A stretch of DNA of 64,000 bases from Saprospiraceae bacterium (GCA_028280415.1 JANQLV010000003.1:47141-111140); one strand, 5' to 3'. Positions 44,397 through 53,953 are shown, numbered from the stretch's first letter. Notes: a model not told the origin generated them from the sequence alone. Made by a program: numbers and translations.

Positions 44397-46832
44397 ATGA
44401 AGCTATTAATCTCTTTAATAATCGTTTTGGGGGCTCTGACGCTCAATGCCCAGCTATACATTAATGAAGTATGCTCGGACAATGAATCGATTATTAGTGA
44501 TAGTGAAGGAGATTTTGAAGACTGGATTGAAATCTATAATAATAGCAGTAATTCTATTAATTTACAAAGCTACCAGTTAAGTGATGATGAAGCCATACCT
44601 GATAAATGGATCTTTCCAAACATAGAAGTCCCGGCGAACAGTTTTCTGCTGGTCTTTGCCTCGGATAAGGATTTTACAGGACAGTATGTACATACTAATT
44701 TTAAAATTTCAAAAGAAGGAGAATCTATTTCTCTCCGAAACCCTCAATCCGAACTAATTGATCGCGTGGATGTCCCGCCATTGCCAGAAGATCAATCCTA
44801 TGGCCGCCAGCCCGATGGAAGTGCAGTTTTCAATTTTCTATTAGAGCCCAGTCCCCTCGGAACAAATAATAACAGCACAAGTTATAATTTTGCCAATCCG
44901 CCTGTTATTCACAATACCAGTTTTTACAATGATCAAAGTATTGCCGTCCAGCTATCCTGTGATCAAGCAGATTGTTTGATTTATTATGCCAGAGATGGAA
45001 ATATTCCCGATGAAAACGCACTGCTCTATCATGAGCCAATTATTCTGGATTCAACAACGAGTATTCGGGCAATTAGTATCACTCCTAGCCTTCTGGCTTC
45101 CGAGCCGGTTTCCAGAACTTTTTTTATAAAAGACAAACATCAACTTCCGGTAATCGCCCTGACTACGGCTCCCGATAATTTATGGGACTGGGAGACCGGA
45201 ATTTTGGTAAAAGGCCCGGAAGCAGATTCGGTTTATCCTTTTTACGGAGCTAATTACTGGAAAGATATCGAGGTACCAATCCATATGGAATACCTGGTGG
45301 AAGAAGAATTAAAGGTCGAATATCCGCTGGGCTTAAAAACTCACGGAGGTAAAGGAGCCAGAACCAAACCCTTGAAGTCGATGCGTTTGTTAGCCAAGAA
45401 TGAGTTTGGCACCTCCGTAATGGACTATCCTTTTTTCTATAATAAAAATATCAGAGATTTTAAGCGATTAGTTTTGCGAAATGCCAGCGGGGACTATCAT
45501 ACTGCTTATATGCGAGATGAATTTCTGGCCAGATATTTTATTGATGAGCAATTTAACCTCGATGCTATTGCCGAACAACCGGTAGTGGTATATATCAATG
45601 GAAGTTATCTGGGAGTAATGCATTTAAGGGAAAAAATTGATCGCTTTTATCTGGCAAATAATTATGGAGTTGATCCGGATAATATTGACCTTTTGGAAGA
45701 AGATACCGCTATTGTTGAAGGCAGTTTTGATATTTTTAATGTCCATGAAGCTTATGTACTCGAAAACGATTTGAGTATAAATGAAAATTTTGAAGTAGCC
45801 GCTTCTTATTTTGATCTGGAAAATCTGGCAGATTATGTGATTTGCCAGACCTTCGTTAATAATACGGACTGGCCAAGTAATAATCTGAAATACTGGAGAG
45901 CCAGAACGGATGGAGCGAAGTGGCGTTATCTGCTTTTTGATATGGATGTTGCATTTGGGCTCTTTGGCTGGACCAAAGCTTCCGAAAATGTTTTTGATAT
46001 AAAAATGCAGCGTGAAGATGTGCGGATGGTTCGAATTTTTAAAGCCTTTCTGGAAAACGAAAAATATCGCCACTATTTTATCAATCGGTACGCAGATTTG
46101 CAAAACACTTCTTTCAGAGAAGAAAAAATGAAAGCAGAAATTATTCGAAGCCGGGATGAACTAAATCCCGAAATGGAAAGGCATTTGATACAATGGAACA
46201 AATCCTACAGTCGCTGGTTTGATCAGGAAATTCCGATACTTCTGGACTTTGCCGAAAAACGACCAGCTTTCGCCAGACAATACATCGGGGAATACTTCAA
46301 TCTGCCCAGTGAGGATAAAATCAGCATTAGCACTTTTCCTCCTGAGGCTGGAGATATACAAGTAAATACCGTCACGATCCCCTCGGAAGAAATGCCCTGG
46401 GATGCTTATTACTATAATACGGTACCAATCAAACTAAGCGTACAACCCCGAGTCGGTTATCAGTTCAGCCATTGGGAGTCCACAACTTCCAGCCAAATTG
46501 TTTCTAATGATTTAAGCATTAGCGTTGATCCTTTACATCTGGCCGCTTACACCGCAGTATTCGAGCATCAGGAAATCGCTCCTGTTCTTCATATTTTTCC
46601 AAATCCGGTGAATGATTTGATTAATTTACAAATTGACCTCGATCAACAGATGGAGGTCAGCATTCGAATAATCGACGCTACGGGCCGCGAAATCCTTAGT
46701 CCTGTTCACAGAACCTGCAATACCGGAATGAACCGGATCGAACTGACAAGTGCTTCACTCAGCCCTGGTATCTACTTTATCCAGGTCACTGGAAAAAATC
46801 TGAATCTCAGTGAAAAGTTTTTTAAACAATAA
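44397..46832 (+). CDS. secreted CotH-kinase family protein with lamin-tail domain and T9SS tail
   Basis: The 811-residue protein has a signal peptide (MKLLISLIIVLGALTLNAQ). A lamin-tail domain comes first (residues ~20-155; LYINEVCSDNE, DWIEIYNNSSNSINLQSYQL). A chitobiase C-terminal-like domain (~165-245; LIYYARDGNIPDENALLYHE) and the CotH kinase domain (~250-640) follow. The CotH motifs are LKTHGGKGARTKPLKSMRL, VLRNASGDY, VVVYINGSYLGVMHLREKID and LLFDMDVAFG. CotH-type kinases phosphorylate secreted proteins such as spore-coat proteins in Bacillus. A small repeat domain (~645-730) and a T9SS type A sorting domain (FPNPVNDLINLQIDLDQ, LSPGIYFIQVTGKN) end the chain. It is therefore exported to the cell surface or medium; the target is unknown. 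Confidence 0.92.
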   Translation: MKLLISLIIVLGALTLNAQLYINEVCSDNESIISDSEGDFEDWIEIYNNSSNSINLQSYQLSDDEAIPDKWIFPNIEVPANSFLLVFASDKDFTGQYVHTNFKISKEGESISLRNPQSELIDRVDVPPLPEDQSYGRQPDGSAVFNFLLEPSPLGTNNNSTSYNFANPPVIHNTSFYNDQSIAVQLSCDQADCLIYYARDGNIPDENALLYHEPIILDSTTSIRAISITPSLLASEPVSRTFFIKDKHQLPVIALTTAPDNLWDWETGILVKGPEADSVYPFYGANYWKDIEVPIHMEYLVEEELKVEYPLGLKTHGGKGARTKPLKSMRLLAKNEFGTSVMDYPFFYNKNIRDFKRLVLRNASGDYHTAYMRDEFLARYFIDEQFNLDAIAEQPVVVYINGSYLGVMHLREKIDRFYLANNYGVDPDNIDLLEEDTAIVEGSFDIFNVHEAYVLENDLSINENFEVAASYFDLENLADYVICQTFVNNTDWPSNNLKYWRARTDGAKWRYLLFDMDVAFGLFGWTKASENVFDIKMQREDVRMVRIFKAFLENEKYRHYFINRYADLQNTSFREEKMKAEIIRSRDELNPEMERHLIQWNKSYSRWFDQEIPILLDFAEKRPAFARQYIGEYFNLPSEDKISISTFPPEAGDIQVNTVTIPSEEMPWDAYYYNTVPIKLSVQPRVGYQFSHWESTTSSQIVSNDLSISVDPLHLAAYTAVFEHQEIAPVLHIFPNPVNDLINLQIDLDQQMEVSIRIIDATGREILSPVHRTCNTGMNRIELTSASLSPGIYFIQVTGKNLNLSEKFFKQ

Positions 46833-46844
46833 ATTCTTATAAGT

Positions 46845-46923
46845 ATGATGCAGATCATCAATAGCATTGATTAGCATCATCCGCACTTCAATTCTTTTGA
46901 TCTAATTTTGATTTGATCTAATT
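46845..46923 (+). promoter_or_regulatory. palindrome and paired direct repeats upstream of the haemoglobin-cupin operon
   Basis: ATGATGC (46845-46851) and GCATCAT (46874-46880) enclose ATCAAT-AGC-ATTGAT, making a long imperfect palindrome. After it, TTTGATCTAATT occurs twice (46896-46907 and 46912-46923) with a 16-base period. Both contain TTGAT, the half-site of FNR/CRP-type regulators. Upstream of an oxygen/NO-binding protein such sites are plausible, but no regulator is identified. Confidence 0.35.
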
Positions 46924-46973
46924 ACAAATTACAAGAGCCTTTTATATTAGGTGATTGTATTTTTCGCTTTGAG

Positions 46974-47004
46974 TTTATTATAATGGTATATCAAACTACG
47001 TTTG
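46974..47004 (+). promoter_or_regulatory. candidate promoter of the haemoglobin-cupin operon
   Basis: TACGTTTG (46997-47004) matches TAnnTTTG exactly. The element 19 bases upstream is TTTA rather than TTTG. The start codon is ~20 bases downstream. Confidence 0.5.
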
Positions 47005-47024
47005 CCTGCTAAATTCTTTAGCTT

Positions 47025-47405
47025 ATGAAAAACAGTAACCGCGATATCGCGTCCGAGGAAGATGTAATGCTGATGGTTGATTCCTTTTATGAAAAAGTTA
47101 GAAAGGATAAACTTTTAGCTTATGTCTTCGATGATTTTGCGCAGGTGAACTGGGAGAGCCATTTACCTGTAATGTATAAATTTTGGAATACACTGATATT
47201 TGGCAAACAAACCTATAAAGGAAATCCTTTTGCCAAACATATTCCTTTACCGATAGATGAACAACATTTTCGCCAGTGGATAAATCTTTTCGAAAGAACT
47301 ATTGATGAACATTTCTCAGGTGCAGTAGCGGAAAAAACTAAATTCAGAGCCAAATCTATTGCGCATATTTTTCAAACCAAATTATCATACATCAAAAATA
47401 AATGA
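47025..47405 (+). CDS. group III truncated haemoglobin
   Basis: The 126-residue protein belongs to the TrHb3 (group III) truncated globins: EEDVMLMVDSFYEKVRKDKL, LAYVFDDFAQVNWESHLPVM, YKFWNTLIFGKQTYKGNPFA and KHIPLPIDEQHFRQWINLFE. The His in NPFAKHIPL is a likely proximal haem ligand region, and the Trp in QWINLF is conserved. The family binds O2 and NO and is linked to nitrosative stress or haem-redox chemistry. Its stop overlaps the start of the cupin gene (ATGA), so the two are translationally coupled. Confidence 0.93.
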   Translation: MKNSNRDIASEEDVMLMVDSFYEKVRKDKLLAYVFDDFAQVNWESHLPVMYKFWNTLIFGKQTYKGNPFAKHIPLPIDEQHFRQWINLFERTIDEHFSGAVAEKTKFRAKSIAHIFQTKLSYIKNK

Positions 47406-47743
47406 CAAAAAAAGCATCTCTTCTAGACGATATCACTTTTAAGGATACAGGCCCTGCTATCAAGGTTCTGCTGGAAAGCGGATTTTCCAAAGAGATTCGC
47501 ATTGCTTTTAAAGCAAATCAAATAATGAAAGAACATCAAACCTCCTACCCCATTGTAGTACAAATAATGGAAGGAGAGATTGATTTTGGTATTGAAGGAG
47601 AGATCACTACTCTAAAAAAAGGAGACCTGATTGCCCTGGATGGAAATGTAGCACACGATTTGAAAGCCCGGGAAAAAAGTATTGTTCGATTAAGCCTTTC
47701 AAAATTCGATAGTACTGCGCGAGTAAAGGAAGTCCTAAGTTGA
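47402..47743 (+). CDS. small cupin-domain protein
   Basis: The 113-residue single-domain cupin has strand motifs IRIAFKANQIMKEHQTSYPI (cupin 1 region, with H for metal binding), VVQIMEGEIDFGIEGEITTL, KKGDLIALDGNVAHDLKA (cupin 2, PGxxHxx-like with His) and EKSIVRLSLSKFDS. It probably binds a metal through those His residues. Catalytic or regulatory role is unknown. It overlaps the truncated haemoglobin gene by 4 bases, so it probably takes part in the same oxygen or NO response. Confidence 0.85.
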   Translation: MTKKASLLDDITFKDTGPAIKVLLESGFSKEIRIAFKANQIMKEHQTSYPIVVQIMEGEIDFGIEGEITTLKKGDLIALDGNVAHDLKAREKSIVRLSLSKFDSTARVKEVLS

Positions 47744-48093
47744 CTTGCTATTTGTACGAATCAAGACTTATAAATCAGGCAAAGTTTAAGTTTAATTATA
47801 TGGCTTAAAAATCCGCAAGCATTTCGTTTTTGTATCAATTCTAATATAGTCCTTCAAATTTTCGAATAATCATATTCGAGTACATCGCTTCCATCTTTTT
47901 TGTATTAAAAAAGGTTAGTCTCCCCTTAATATTCGCACTTTGGGAGCATAATCAGCTAATTAGGAGTACAAATCTCAAATTTACTCCTCAGAAACCTGTA
48001 AAAATACCACAACAACCATTTTTTATACCAAAGTATCCTGTATTAAACCATGCATCTTTACAACATCATTAATTCACAATTAAATTTCAAAAA
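47744..48093. other. 350 bases without a gene
   Basis: AT-rich spacer between the cupin gene and the DUF1330 gene. I see no RNA fold, no clear terminator and no coding frame. It presumably carries the promoter of the DUF1330 gene, but I cannot pick one with confidence. Confidence 0.4.
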
Positions 48094-48396
48094 ATGACTT
48101 ATTATTCAGTTTTAGATGTTACACCAAATACAGATGCATGGATTCCGGACTACCTTCCGACGGCAAACAAACTTGTGGCAAAACACGGGGGCAAATACCT
48201 GGCTCGTACAGCCAATCATGAACAAGTTGAAGGTGATCAAAAAGAAGCTGCGCTGCGTATCATTCTGGAATGGCCTTCAAAAGAAGCAGCTATGGCTTTT
48301 ATGAATGATCCGGAATATGCTCCCCATTTAAAAGCTCGTACTGAAGGTTCTGTCAGCCATCATTATTTGATTGAAGCAAAGGATGATCTGGCCTAA
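48094..48396 (+). CDS. DUF1330 family protein
   Basis: The 100-residue protein has the DUF1330 dimeric alpha-beta barrel pattern: MTYYSVLDVTPNTDAWIPDY, VAKHGGKYLARTANHEQVEG, LRIILEWPSKEAAMAFMNDP and EYAPHLKARTEGSVSHHYLI. Members are small cytosolic proteins, related to the EthD/ABM fold, whose function is mostly unknown. It is followed by 200 bases of spacer and then the LLM oxidoreductase gene, so an oxidative or small-molecule context is possible. Confidence 0.85.
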   Translation: MTYYSVLDVTPNTDAWIPDYLPTANKLVAKHGGKYLARTANHEQVEGDQKEAALRIILEWPSKEAAMAFMNDPEYAPHLKARTEGSVSHHYLIEAKDDLA

Positions 48397-48597
48397 TTTT
48401 AATTAACAGAAACCATAAGTGCCTTATGTAATTACAATACTTCGGTAATTTTCCCGGAGGCAACCAAAGCTCATGAAGCAAGGTAGAATACCCATAACCT
48501 TGAATTAGCAAAGCAAAATAACTAAGCGGTATTCAAAACTCCGTGTCCAAAAATTATCTTGCCGATTTATTATTAAGTAGGGCACTGCTCTAATACA

Positions 48598-49548
48598 ATG
48601 AAAAAGTTTGAACAAATAAATAAGGCTTATAACGATGTTTTTAAAGCCCAGCAATTAAGTATAGGAATCGTGATCCCTATTGAAAATTATGCTCAGAGTC
48701 CTGTACCAACTATGAAAGATCATCTGGAAAGGGTACAGTTGATCGAAGAATTAGGGTTTAAGGCATTGTGGATACGAGATGTTCCGCTCCATGTACCTTC
48801 TTTTGGAGATGCCGGACAAACCTTCGACCCCTTTACATATCTTGGATATCTGAGCGGTCAGACCAGTAAAATTGCATTGGGTATAGCAAGCATAGCGCTA
48901 CCGCTGCACTACCCTATTCACGTCGCCAAATCTGCTGCAACTATTGATCAATTATCCGAAGGTCGAATGATCCTGGGCATAGCCTCAGGAGACAGGTTTG
49001 AAGAGTATCCGGCTATGGGAATTGAATACGAAAAACGGGGAGAGTTATTCAGAGAAGCTTTTGCTTATATTCGCAAAGCACAAGATCATTTTCCAATGTT
49101 AGCAAACAATCATTATGGCCTTTTAAACGGTCAGACAGATGTGCTACCCAAGCCAACAGCTCAAAAGATCCCAATGTTAATCACGGGCCGCAGTCGGCAA
49201 TCATTAGAATGGAACGCTCAAAACGGAGATGGCTGGATGTATTATCCAAGAAATTTAAGTCAACAACAAAACACCATAGCTCAGTGGCGGGAAATAATTA
49301 GCCAAACTCAACAATACGATAAGCCTTTCATGCAGCCATTATATATTGATTTAATGAAAAATGATGATTTTTCACCTCAGCCAATTCATTTGGGTTTTAG
49401 AACCGGCATCAATTATTTAATAGATTATTTCAAGCAATTAAAAAATATAGGGGTTAACCATATAGCCTTAAATCTGCGATTTAATACAACTGGAACAACG
49501 CAGACATTAAAGTATCTGGCTAAAAGGGTATTACCGCATTTTCACTAG
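48598..49548 (+). CDS. LLM class flavin-dependent oxidoreductase
   Basis: The 316-residue protein has the bacterial-luciferase-like monooxygenase fold: LSIGIVIPIENYAQS, ELGFKALWIRDVPLHVPSFG, TFDPFTYLGYLSGQTSKIAL, ATIDQLSEGRMILGIASGDR and PMLITGRSRQSLEWNAQNGD. It uses FMN or F420 and O2 to oxidise an unknown small substrate; FMN is more likely in Bacteroidota. The sequence looks closest to the TIGR03571-type subgroup, by memory only. An SDR gene starts 19 bases after its stop, and the pair probably forms an operon. Confidence 0.88.
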   Translation: MKKFEQINKAYNDVFKAQQLSIGIVIPIENYAQSPVPTMKDHLERVQLIEELGFKALWIRDVPLHVPSFGDAGQTFDPFTYLGYLSGQTSKIALGIASIALPLHYPIHVAKSAATIDQLSEGRMILGIASGDRFEEYPAMGIEYEKRGELFREAFAYIRKAQDHFPMLANNHYGLLNGQTDVLPKPTAQKIPMLITGRSRQSLEWNAQNGDGWMYYPRNLSQQQNTIAQWREIISQTQQYDKPFMQPLYIDLMKNDDFSPQPIHLGFRTGINYLIDYFKQLKNIGVNHIALNLRFNTTGTTQTLKYLAKRVLPHFH

Positions 49549-49567
49549 GATCAGAAAATACTTTATT

Positions 49568-50371
49568 ATGAAAAAGACCATTTTAATAACGGGAAGTACA
49601 GATGGAATCGGCAAATTGACAGCTATAAAGCTGGCTAAAGATGATCACGAAATTTACCTGCACGGAAGAAAGCAACAAAAGCTGAAAAATGTAATTTTCG
49701 AAATAAAAGAGCTTTCAAATAATGAAAAGATAAAAGGTTTTGTGGCAGATTTTTCAGATTTGCATGCCGTTAAACAAATGGCTCAAAATATCAATGAAGA
49801 ACTATCAAAAATTGACGTACTTATCAATAATGCAGGCGTTTTTAAAAGTCCTGTCTCTCATAATAAAGATGGATTGGATATTCGCTTTGTCGTCAATTAT
49901 TTTGCTCCGTATTTATTAACCTCGGAATTGATGCCCTTGCTAAAAAAAGGTAAAGAAGCTCGTGTTATCAATCTAAGCTCGGCTGCACAAGCTGCCGTTT
50001 CTTATAGCGCCATATCCGGGGAAGCTCCATTATCTGTACAAGCATCCTATGCTCAAAGCAAACTGGCACTAACCATGTGGAGTTTTTATCTGGCCAAAAC
50101 ACAGCCAACCCTTGCTGTTATTGCAGTGAATCCAGGGTCCTTACTCAATACCAATATGGTAAAGGAAGCCTATGGAAGACATTGGTCTTCAGCAGATAAA
50201 GGAGCTAATATTTTATATGATCTGGCTGTTTCAAATGACTATAAAAACATTACTGGAAGGTATTTTGATAATGATAAAGGAGCATTTGGGAAAGCACATC
50301 CGGATGCCTATGATGAAAAAGAGATAGAGAGACTTATTAATGCAACAAAAAGGATCATTATGAATAAATAA
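49568..50371 (+). CDS. SDR family NAD(P)-dependent oxidoreductase
   Basis: The 267-residue protein is a classical-type short-chain dehydrogenase/reductase. It has the dinucleotide motif TGSTDGIGK (residues 8-16), VADFSDLHAV, VLINNAGVFKSPV and the active-site elements INLSSAAQAA and SYAQSKLAL (Tyr and Lys of YxxxK). It closely resembles retinol-dehydrogenase-like SDRs. The substrate is unknown. It follows the LLM oxidoreductase by 19 bases and is probably cotranscribed. Confidence 0.92.
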   Translation: MKKTILITGSTDGIGKLTAIKLAKDDHEIYLHGRKQQKLKNVIFEIKELSNNEKIKGFVADFSDLHAVKQMAQNINEELSKIDVLINNAGVFKSPVSHNKDGLDIRFVVNYFAPYLLTSELMPLLKKGKEARVINLSSAAQAAVSYSAISGEAPLSVQASYAQSKLALTMWSFYLAKTQPTLAVIAVNPGSLLNTNMVKEAYGRHWSSADKGANILYDLAVSNDYKNITGRYFDNDKGAFGKAHPDAYDEKEIERLINATKRIIMNK

Positions 50372-50435
50372 AAAATACTATCTTTACTATCAGCGATCAA
50401 TCTTCCTGCCTTTTTTGTTTTAAAATTTTTTAAAA

Positions 50436-51086
50436 ATGAAAAAGGCTATACTTACCATCATTTTCTTAACCACTTTCTTTTTACTCCATGCACAACAATT
50501 GATGTTTGAAGTCTATTCCGGCATTAATGCTACCGCTTATGATTCGGATATACTTAATAATGAGACCAAGTGGTATCCCCCGATCGGTTTCAGAATTGCC
50601 GGAGGACATGAACATGTACAGCTCGGTATCGAATACCGAAAAAACATCGATCATCCGGTCTTTGACGGAATTCAACGAATAGAATTTGAAGAAACGTACC
50701 AAGGGCTATTCCTCCGCGGAAATTTTTCCTCTTTACCTGCCTATCGATTTGGCCTGGTGCTAAAAGCCGGAGCGGGTTATTACGAAGCGAGGCAAAACAA
50801 TTATAGCCTACCTTCCGAAACACTTGAACAAAGCCTCGATCTGGAAAGACAACTGGGTTATAATGCGGGCATTGGTGTTTCCGCTCCTATATACACCCTG
50901 CTGCATTGGGAGATCGGTTATCAATTCAACTTCGTAGAGCGTCCCGATGCTTTAGCAAGTGATGTAACCTATAGGGCTTCCTATCATTCTTTTCAAATGG
51001 GGCTCAGTTTGAATCTGGTATTTGGAAATACAGCCAAGAAATGCCGCCGGGTGATGGGAGGTAATCGCAGTAAAAAAGGCTGGTGA
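50436..51086 (+). CDS. small outer membrane beta-barrel protein
   Basis: The 216-residue protein has a signal peptide (MKKAILTIIFLTTFFLLHAQQ). Amphipathic strands follow (QLMFEVYSGINATAY, IGFRIAGGHEHVQLGIEYRK, FGLVLKAGAGYYEARQN, LHWEIGYQFNFVERPD, SFQMGLSLNLVFG), consistent with an eight-stranded barrel of the Bacteroidota OMP type. A basic tail ends the chain (KKCRRVMGGNRSKKGW), which is odd for a barrel because it places extra residues after the last strand. Its stop codon abuts the stop of the convergent lipoprotein gene with no gap. Confidence 0.75.
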   Translation: MKKAILTIIFLTTFFLLHAQQLMFEVYSGINATAYDSDILNNETKWYPPIGFRIAGGHEHVQLGIEYRKNIDHPVFDGIQRIEFEETYQGLFLRGNFSSLPAYRFGLVLKAGAGYYEARQNNYSLPSETLEQSLDLERQLGYNAGIGVSAPIYTLLHWEIGYQFNFVERPDALASDVTYRASYHSFQMGLSLNLVFGNTAKKCRRVMGGNRSKKGW

Positions 51087-51782
51087 TTATTCTTGCTTTA
51101 AAACGGGGCCATTGTCCAGATCAATCGAAGCACAAGCATCGGAGCAATCAGAAATGATCTTAACCAGGTATTTGGCATCCGGTTGCGCTGGTTTACCTAT
51201 TCTAAGGCTAAACGCTTGGCAAGTTTGATCCTCGGTATGAAACTCCGTAGAAAAATAGCTATCCCCGGTACTGTCATCGGTATCGCTCTCACTTGCGAGA
51301 TAAAAACCCGCTCCAAGGTCTGCAGTACCAGTGTAAATACAGCGATTGCCCGAGACATCCTCAACTTCCATATGATAATCAACAGAAGTATAATTAATTC
51401 TTTTTATCGTCCCCGCAATTCTTAAATTCTTATTTTTTCCACCTACTTTAATAACTTCATTCATTGCCGGTTCAGCCGGAAAAGAAACGGTATCTTTTCC
51501 ACCAAAAATAATTTTCTCTCCGTGAATGGTTACATCCCGTTGTCCCTTTTGCATCATTAGTTTTTGTAAAAAAGCGGGGGAATAATCTCCAACCGGTTTA
51601 TTATTCTGAGCTGTCGCCCCGGCATCCTGATCATGTCCGCTATGATCATGCTCATGGTGCTTATGCCCTTCGTGATCATGTGTTGATTTATGATGCGTAC
51701 TATCCGTGTATTTATCCGTATCAGAAGCATTATTACAGGCTAAAAAGAACAAAGCGATCCATAAAAAGTATTTCCATTTCAT
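51087..51782 (-). CDS. His-rich lipoprotein of unknown function
   Basis: The 231-residue protein has a lipoprotein signal peptide with good lipobox (LWIALFFLAC, Cys16). Residues ~25-60 form a His/Asp-rich tract (HHKSTHDHEGHKHHEHDHSG) likely to bind Zn, Cu or Ni. The rest is a beta-rich domain with two pairs of Cys (GNRCIYTG, DQTCQAF, DCSDACASIDLD) and the repeated lead VTIHGEKIIFGGKDTVSFPA. I do not recognise the domain. A periplasmic or outer-membrane metal-buffering role is inferred only from the His tract. It lies just downstream of the TPR histidine kinase start region but is transcribed separately. Confidence 0.72.
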   Translation of the reverse strand: MKWKYFLWIALFFLACNNASDTDKYTDSTHHKSTHDHEGHKHHEHDHSGHDQDAGATAQNNKPVGDYSPAFLQKLMMQKGQRDVTIHGEKIIFGGKDTVSFPAEPAMNEVIKVGGKNKNLRIAGTIKRINYTSVDYHMEVEDVSGNRCIYTGTADLGAGFYLASESDTDDSTGDSYFSTEFHTEDQTCQAFSLRIGKPAQPDAKYLVKIISDCSDACASIDLDNGPVLKQE

Positions 51783-51831
51783 TGTTAAATGATTTATCCG
51801 GTTTGATTGCTAAGTTAGTAAAATAAACTTA

Positions 51832-53661
51832 TCAGGACACTTTTTGATAATTACGGAAAGCAATTTCTACTACCGTTCCGCTTTGATTATCAATATTCAT
51901 TTTCCCTTGCAGTTTTGTAATAAAGGCATTGATCATCCGGTTGCCAAAGCTTTTCGAAGCATTAAATACTTCATCCGACACCCCAATACCGTCATCCTTT
52001 ACCTGTAGTAAAAGCTGCGTACCTTCCTCTCGCAAGCTGATAGTAACGATCCCCCTGGTCTCTCCGGGGAAAGCATATTTAAGGGCATTACTCACCAATT
52101 CATTCGCAATGAGTCCCAGCGGAATAAGTGTGTCCACATCCAGCATCAATGCTTGTATTTCTTTTTGCAAAGTAATTTTCCCAGGTTTGATATTATAGGT
52201 ATGGAAGAGACTGTCAAATAGCTGATTAAAATATTTTTGTACCTCTACACCGGTCAGATTATTGTCCTGATAAAGGTTTTGATGCAATAATGACATGGAC
52301 TGTACCCGATTTCTGCTCTCGGTAATGGCTTCCAGGGCACTATCATCTTCAATATAACGGGATTGCAGGTTTAGCAAACTGGATATTACCTGCAGATTAT
52401 TCTTGACGCGGTGGTGAATCTCTTTAAGTAAAAGGTTTTTATCTTCCAGTGCTTTGGCAATTACTTTATTTTTTTCTTCGAGTTTCTGATTGGTTTTGAC
52501 CTTGTTATGATAATTTCGAAAAATGAGTACGGCCATCAATCCCAGTCCCAGTAAACCAATAATATAGGCCCATCTTTCTCTTTTTCCCTGTCGAAGCTTC
52601 AAATCTTTTAATTCGTTTTGCGAAGAAAGGATTTGGATCTGCTGTTGTTGTTTTTCCGCTTCGTATTTTTGTAGTGCATCGTTAAGCGCCTGTGATTTTT
52701 CAAGATTAAAAACAGAATCCCTGCTAATGGTCAGACGTTTCAAAACAGCCAGGGCTTTCCCAGGTTCTCCTATTGCTTCATAAGCTCTAACCAAGTCTTC
52801 TTCAACATCTTCTTTTAAAATGTAAAAATCATTATCAACAATCAATTGATACGCTTCTTCCAAATGGAGCAATGCTTTTTTTGTTTTTCCCTGTTCCAAA
52901 ACGACTCGTCCAAGTCCTCGCAGATTAGCTGCATATCCAAAAACATCTTTGGACTTAGTGGCGTCGAGATTACGCAAATAGACTTCTTCGGCTTTCGCAA
53001 ACTGACCGGACTCCTGATATAAATTCCCTAAATTACTACTGATCTGATTATACATATCCACATACTCCGGATGCATTTTCAACAGCCGAATACTTTCGTT
53101 TAATAACTCTGCTCCTTTTTTATAATCATTAGCCCGAACATAAACATTGCTCATATTATTCAATGCGATGGCCATACTCGGTGACTGGTTTAAAGCACTG
53201 GACATTTCATAGGCTTTCCGGAAATACGACAATGTCAAAGAATCATTCCCCAGGTTTTCGTAAGCTGCCGCAATACTATTAAAAATACGCCCCATGCGAA
53301 TGGTATCATTTTGTGCTTCAAAATAATCCAGTGTATTCATCAAATGGGGAACGGCTTTTTCGTATTCCGTCAGTTGGATATAGATATTTCCCTTGTAGAA
53401 GTGACCGATGGCAATTTTAAAATCCAGATCAAGCTTATTGGCTAGTTGCAGATAATTGTCCGCGTAGACCATCGCTTCTGAAAAATTGGATCGCAGCCCT
53501 ATTTTTCGGAGTTGATTATACCATTCCATTTTAAGAGAATCACTATCGGAAAGCTCGATAAGCCTTTTGATACTATCGGTTTGCAGTTCTATATCCTGAG
53601 CGTTTCCCGGGGAAAATATGAAACCTAAATAAAAACATAATAGCAAGCGGAACTGACTCAT
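51832..53661 (-). CDS. TPR sensor histidine kinase, HisKA_2 type
   Basis: The start was set at the ATG complementary to 53659-53661, which gives a signal peptide ([22 protein letters not shown]); the longer frame adds 23 unlikely residues. The 609-residue protein has a periplasmic TPR array (~30-330; [40 protein letters not shown]), a coiled segment, and a transmembrane helix (~365-385; [18 protein letters not shown]). The HisKA_2 box [20 protein letters not shown] (His near 415) and an HATPase domain ([33 protein letters not shown]) follow. It should autophosphorylate and signal to a response regulator, but no regulator is encoded next to it. This class is common in Bacteroidota. Confidence 0.92.
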   Translation of the reverse strand: MSQFRLLLCFYLGFIFSPGNAQDIELQTDSIKRLIELSDSDSLKMEWYNQLRKIGLRSNFSEAMVYADNYLQLANKLDLDFKIAIGHFYKGNIYIQLTEYEKAVPHLMNTLDYFEAQNDTIRMGRIFNSIAAAYENLGNDSLTLSYFRKAYEMSSALNQSPSMAIALNNMSNVYVRANDYKKGAELLNESIRLLKMHPEYVDMYNQISSNLGNLYQESGQFAKAEEVYLRNLDATKSKDVFGYAANLRGLGRVVLEQGKTKKALLHLEEAYQLIVDNDFYILKEDVEEDLVRAYEAIGEPGKALAVLKRLTISRDSVFNLEKSQALNDALQKYEAEKQQQQIQILSSQNELKDLKLRQGKRERWAYIIGLLGLGLMAVLIFRNYHNKVKTNQKLEEKNKVIAKALEDKNLLLKEIHHRVKNNLQVISSLLNLQSRYIEDDSALEAITESRNRVQSMSLLHQNLYQDNNLTGVEVQKYFNQLFDSLFHTYNIKPGKITLQKEIQALMLDVDTLIPLGLIANELVSNALKYAFPGETRGIVTISLREEGTQLLLQVKDDGIGVSDEVFNASKSFGNRMINAFITKLQGKMNIDNQSGTVVEIAFRNYQKVS

Positions 53662-53763
53662 ACTATGTGGTTTTATTAGAAAATGTACACACAATGAAGT
53701 AGTTTGGGTTTTGGATTCTTCTCCAGGCACCCATTCCAGAGTATACCGAACGAGTTTTGTAAA

Positions 53764-53844
53764 ATAAAAAAAACCTGGAACATCTTGCAGCTGATTCGGA
53801 ATAGTCCTTAGGACGCTCCAATCAAAACTTCAAAATGTTCCAGG
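53764..53844 (-). terminator. branched hairpin with poly-U, downstream of sppA
   Basis: On the minus strand CCTGGAACAT (complement of 53835-53844) pairs with ATGTTCCAGG (complement of 53774-53783), which runs directly into eight Ts. The 51-base loop contains the smaller hairpin GTCC-TAA-GGAC. A further hairpin (AGCGCTTTTTAG...AAGAGCGC) precedes it at ~53858-53882. It may end sppA, or encode a short structured RNA ahead of the kinase gene. Confidence 0.6.
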
Positions 53845-53953
53845 CTTCCTTGAATAATATGCGCTCTTAACTAAAAAGCGCTTTCAAATATATAAAAAAT
53901 AATTAATTACCTGGACTAAGCTAAAGTAGTACTAAATAACAATTTCTTTAGGG

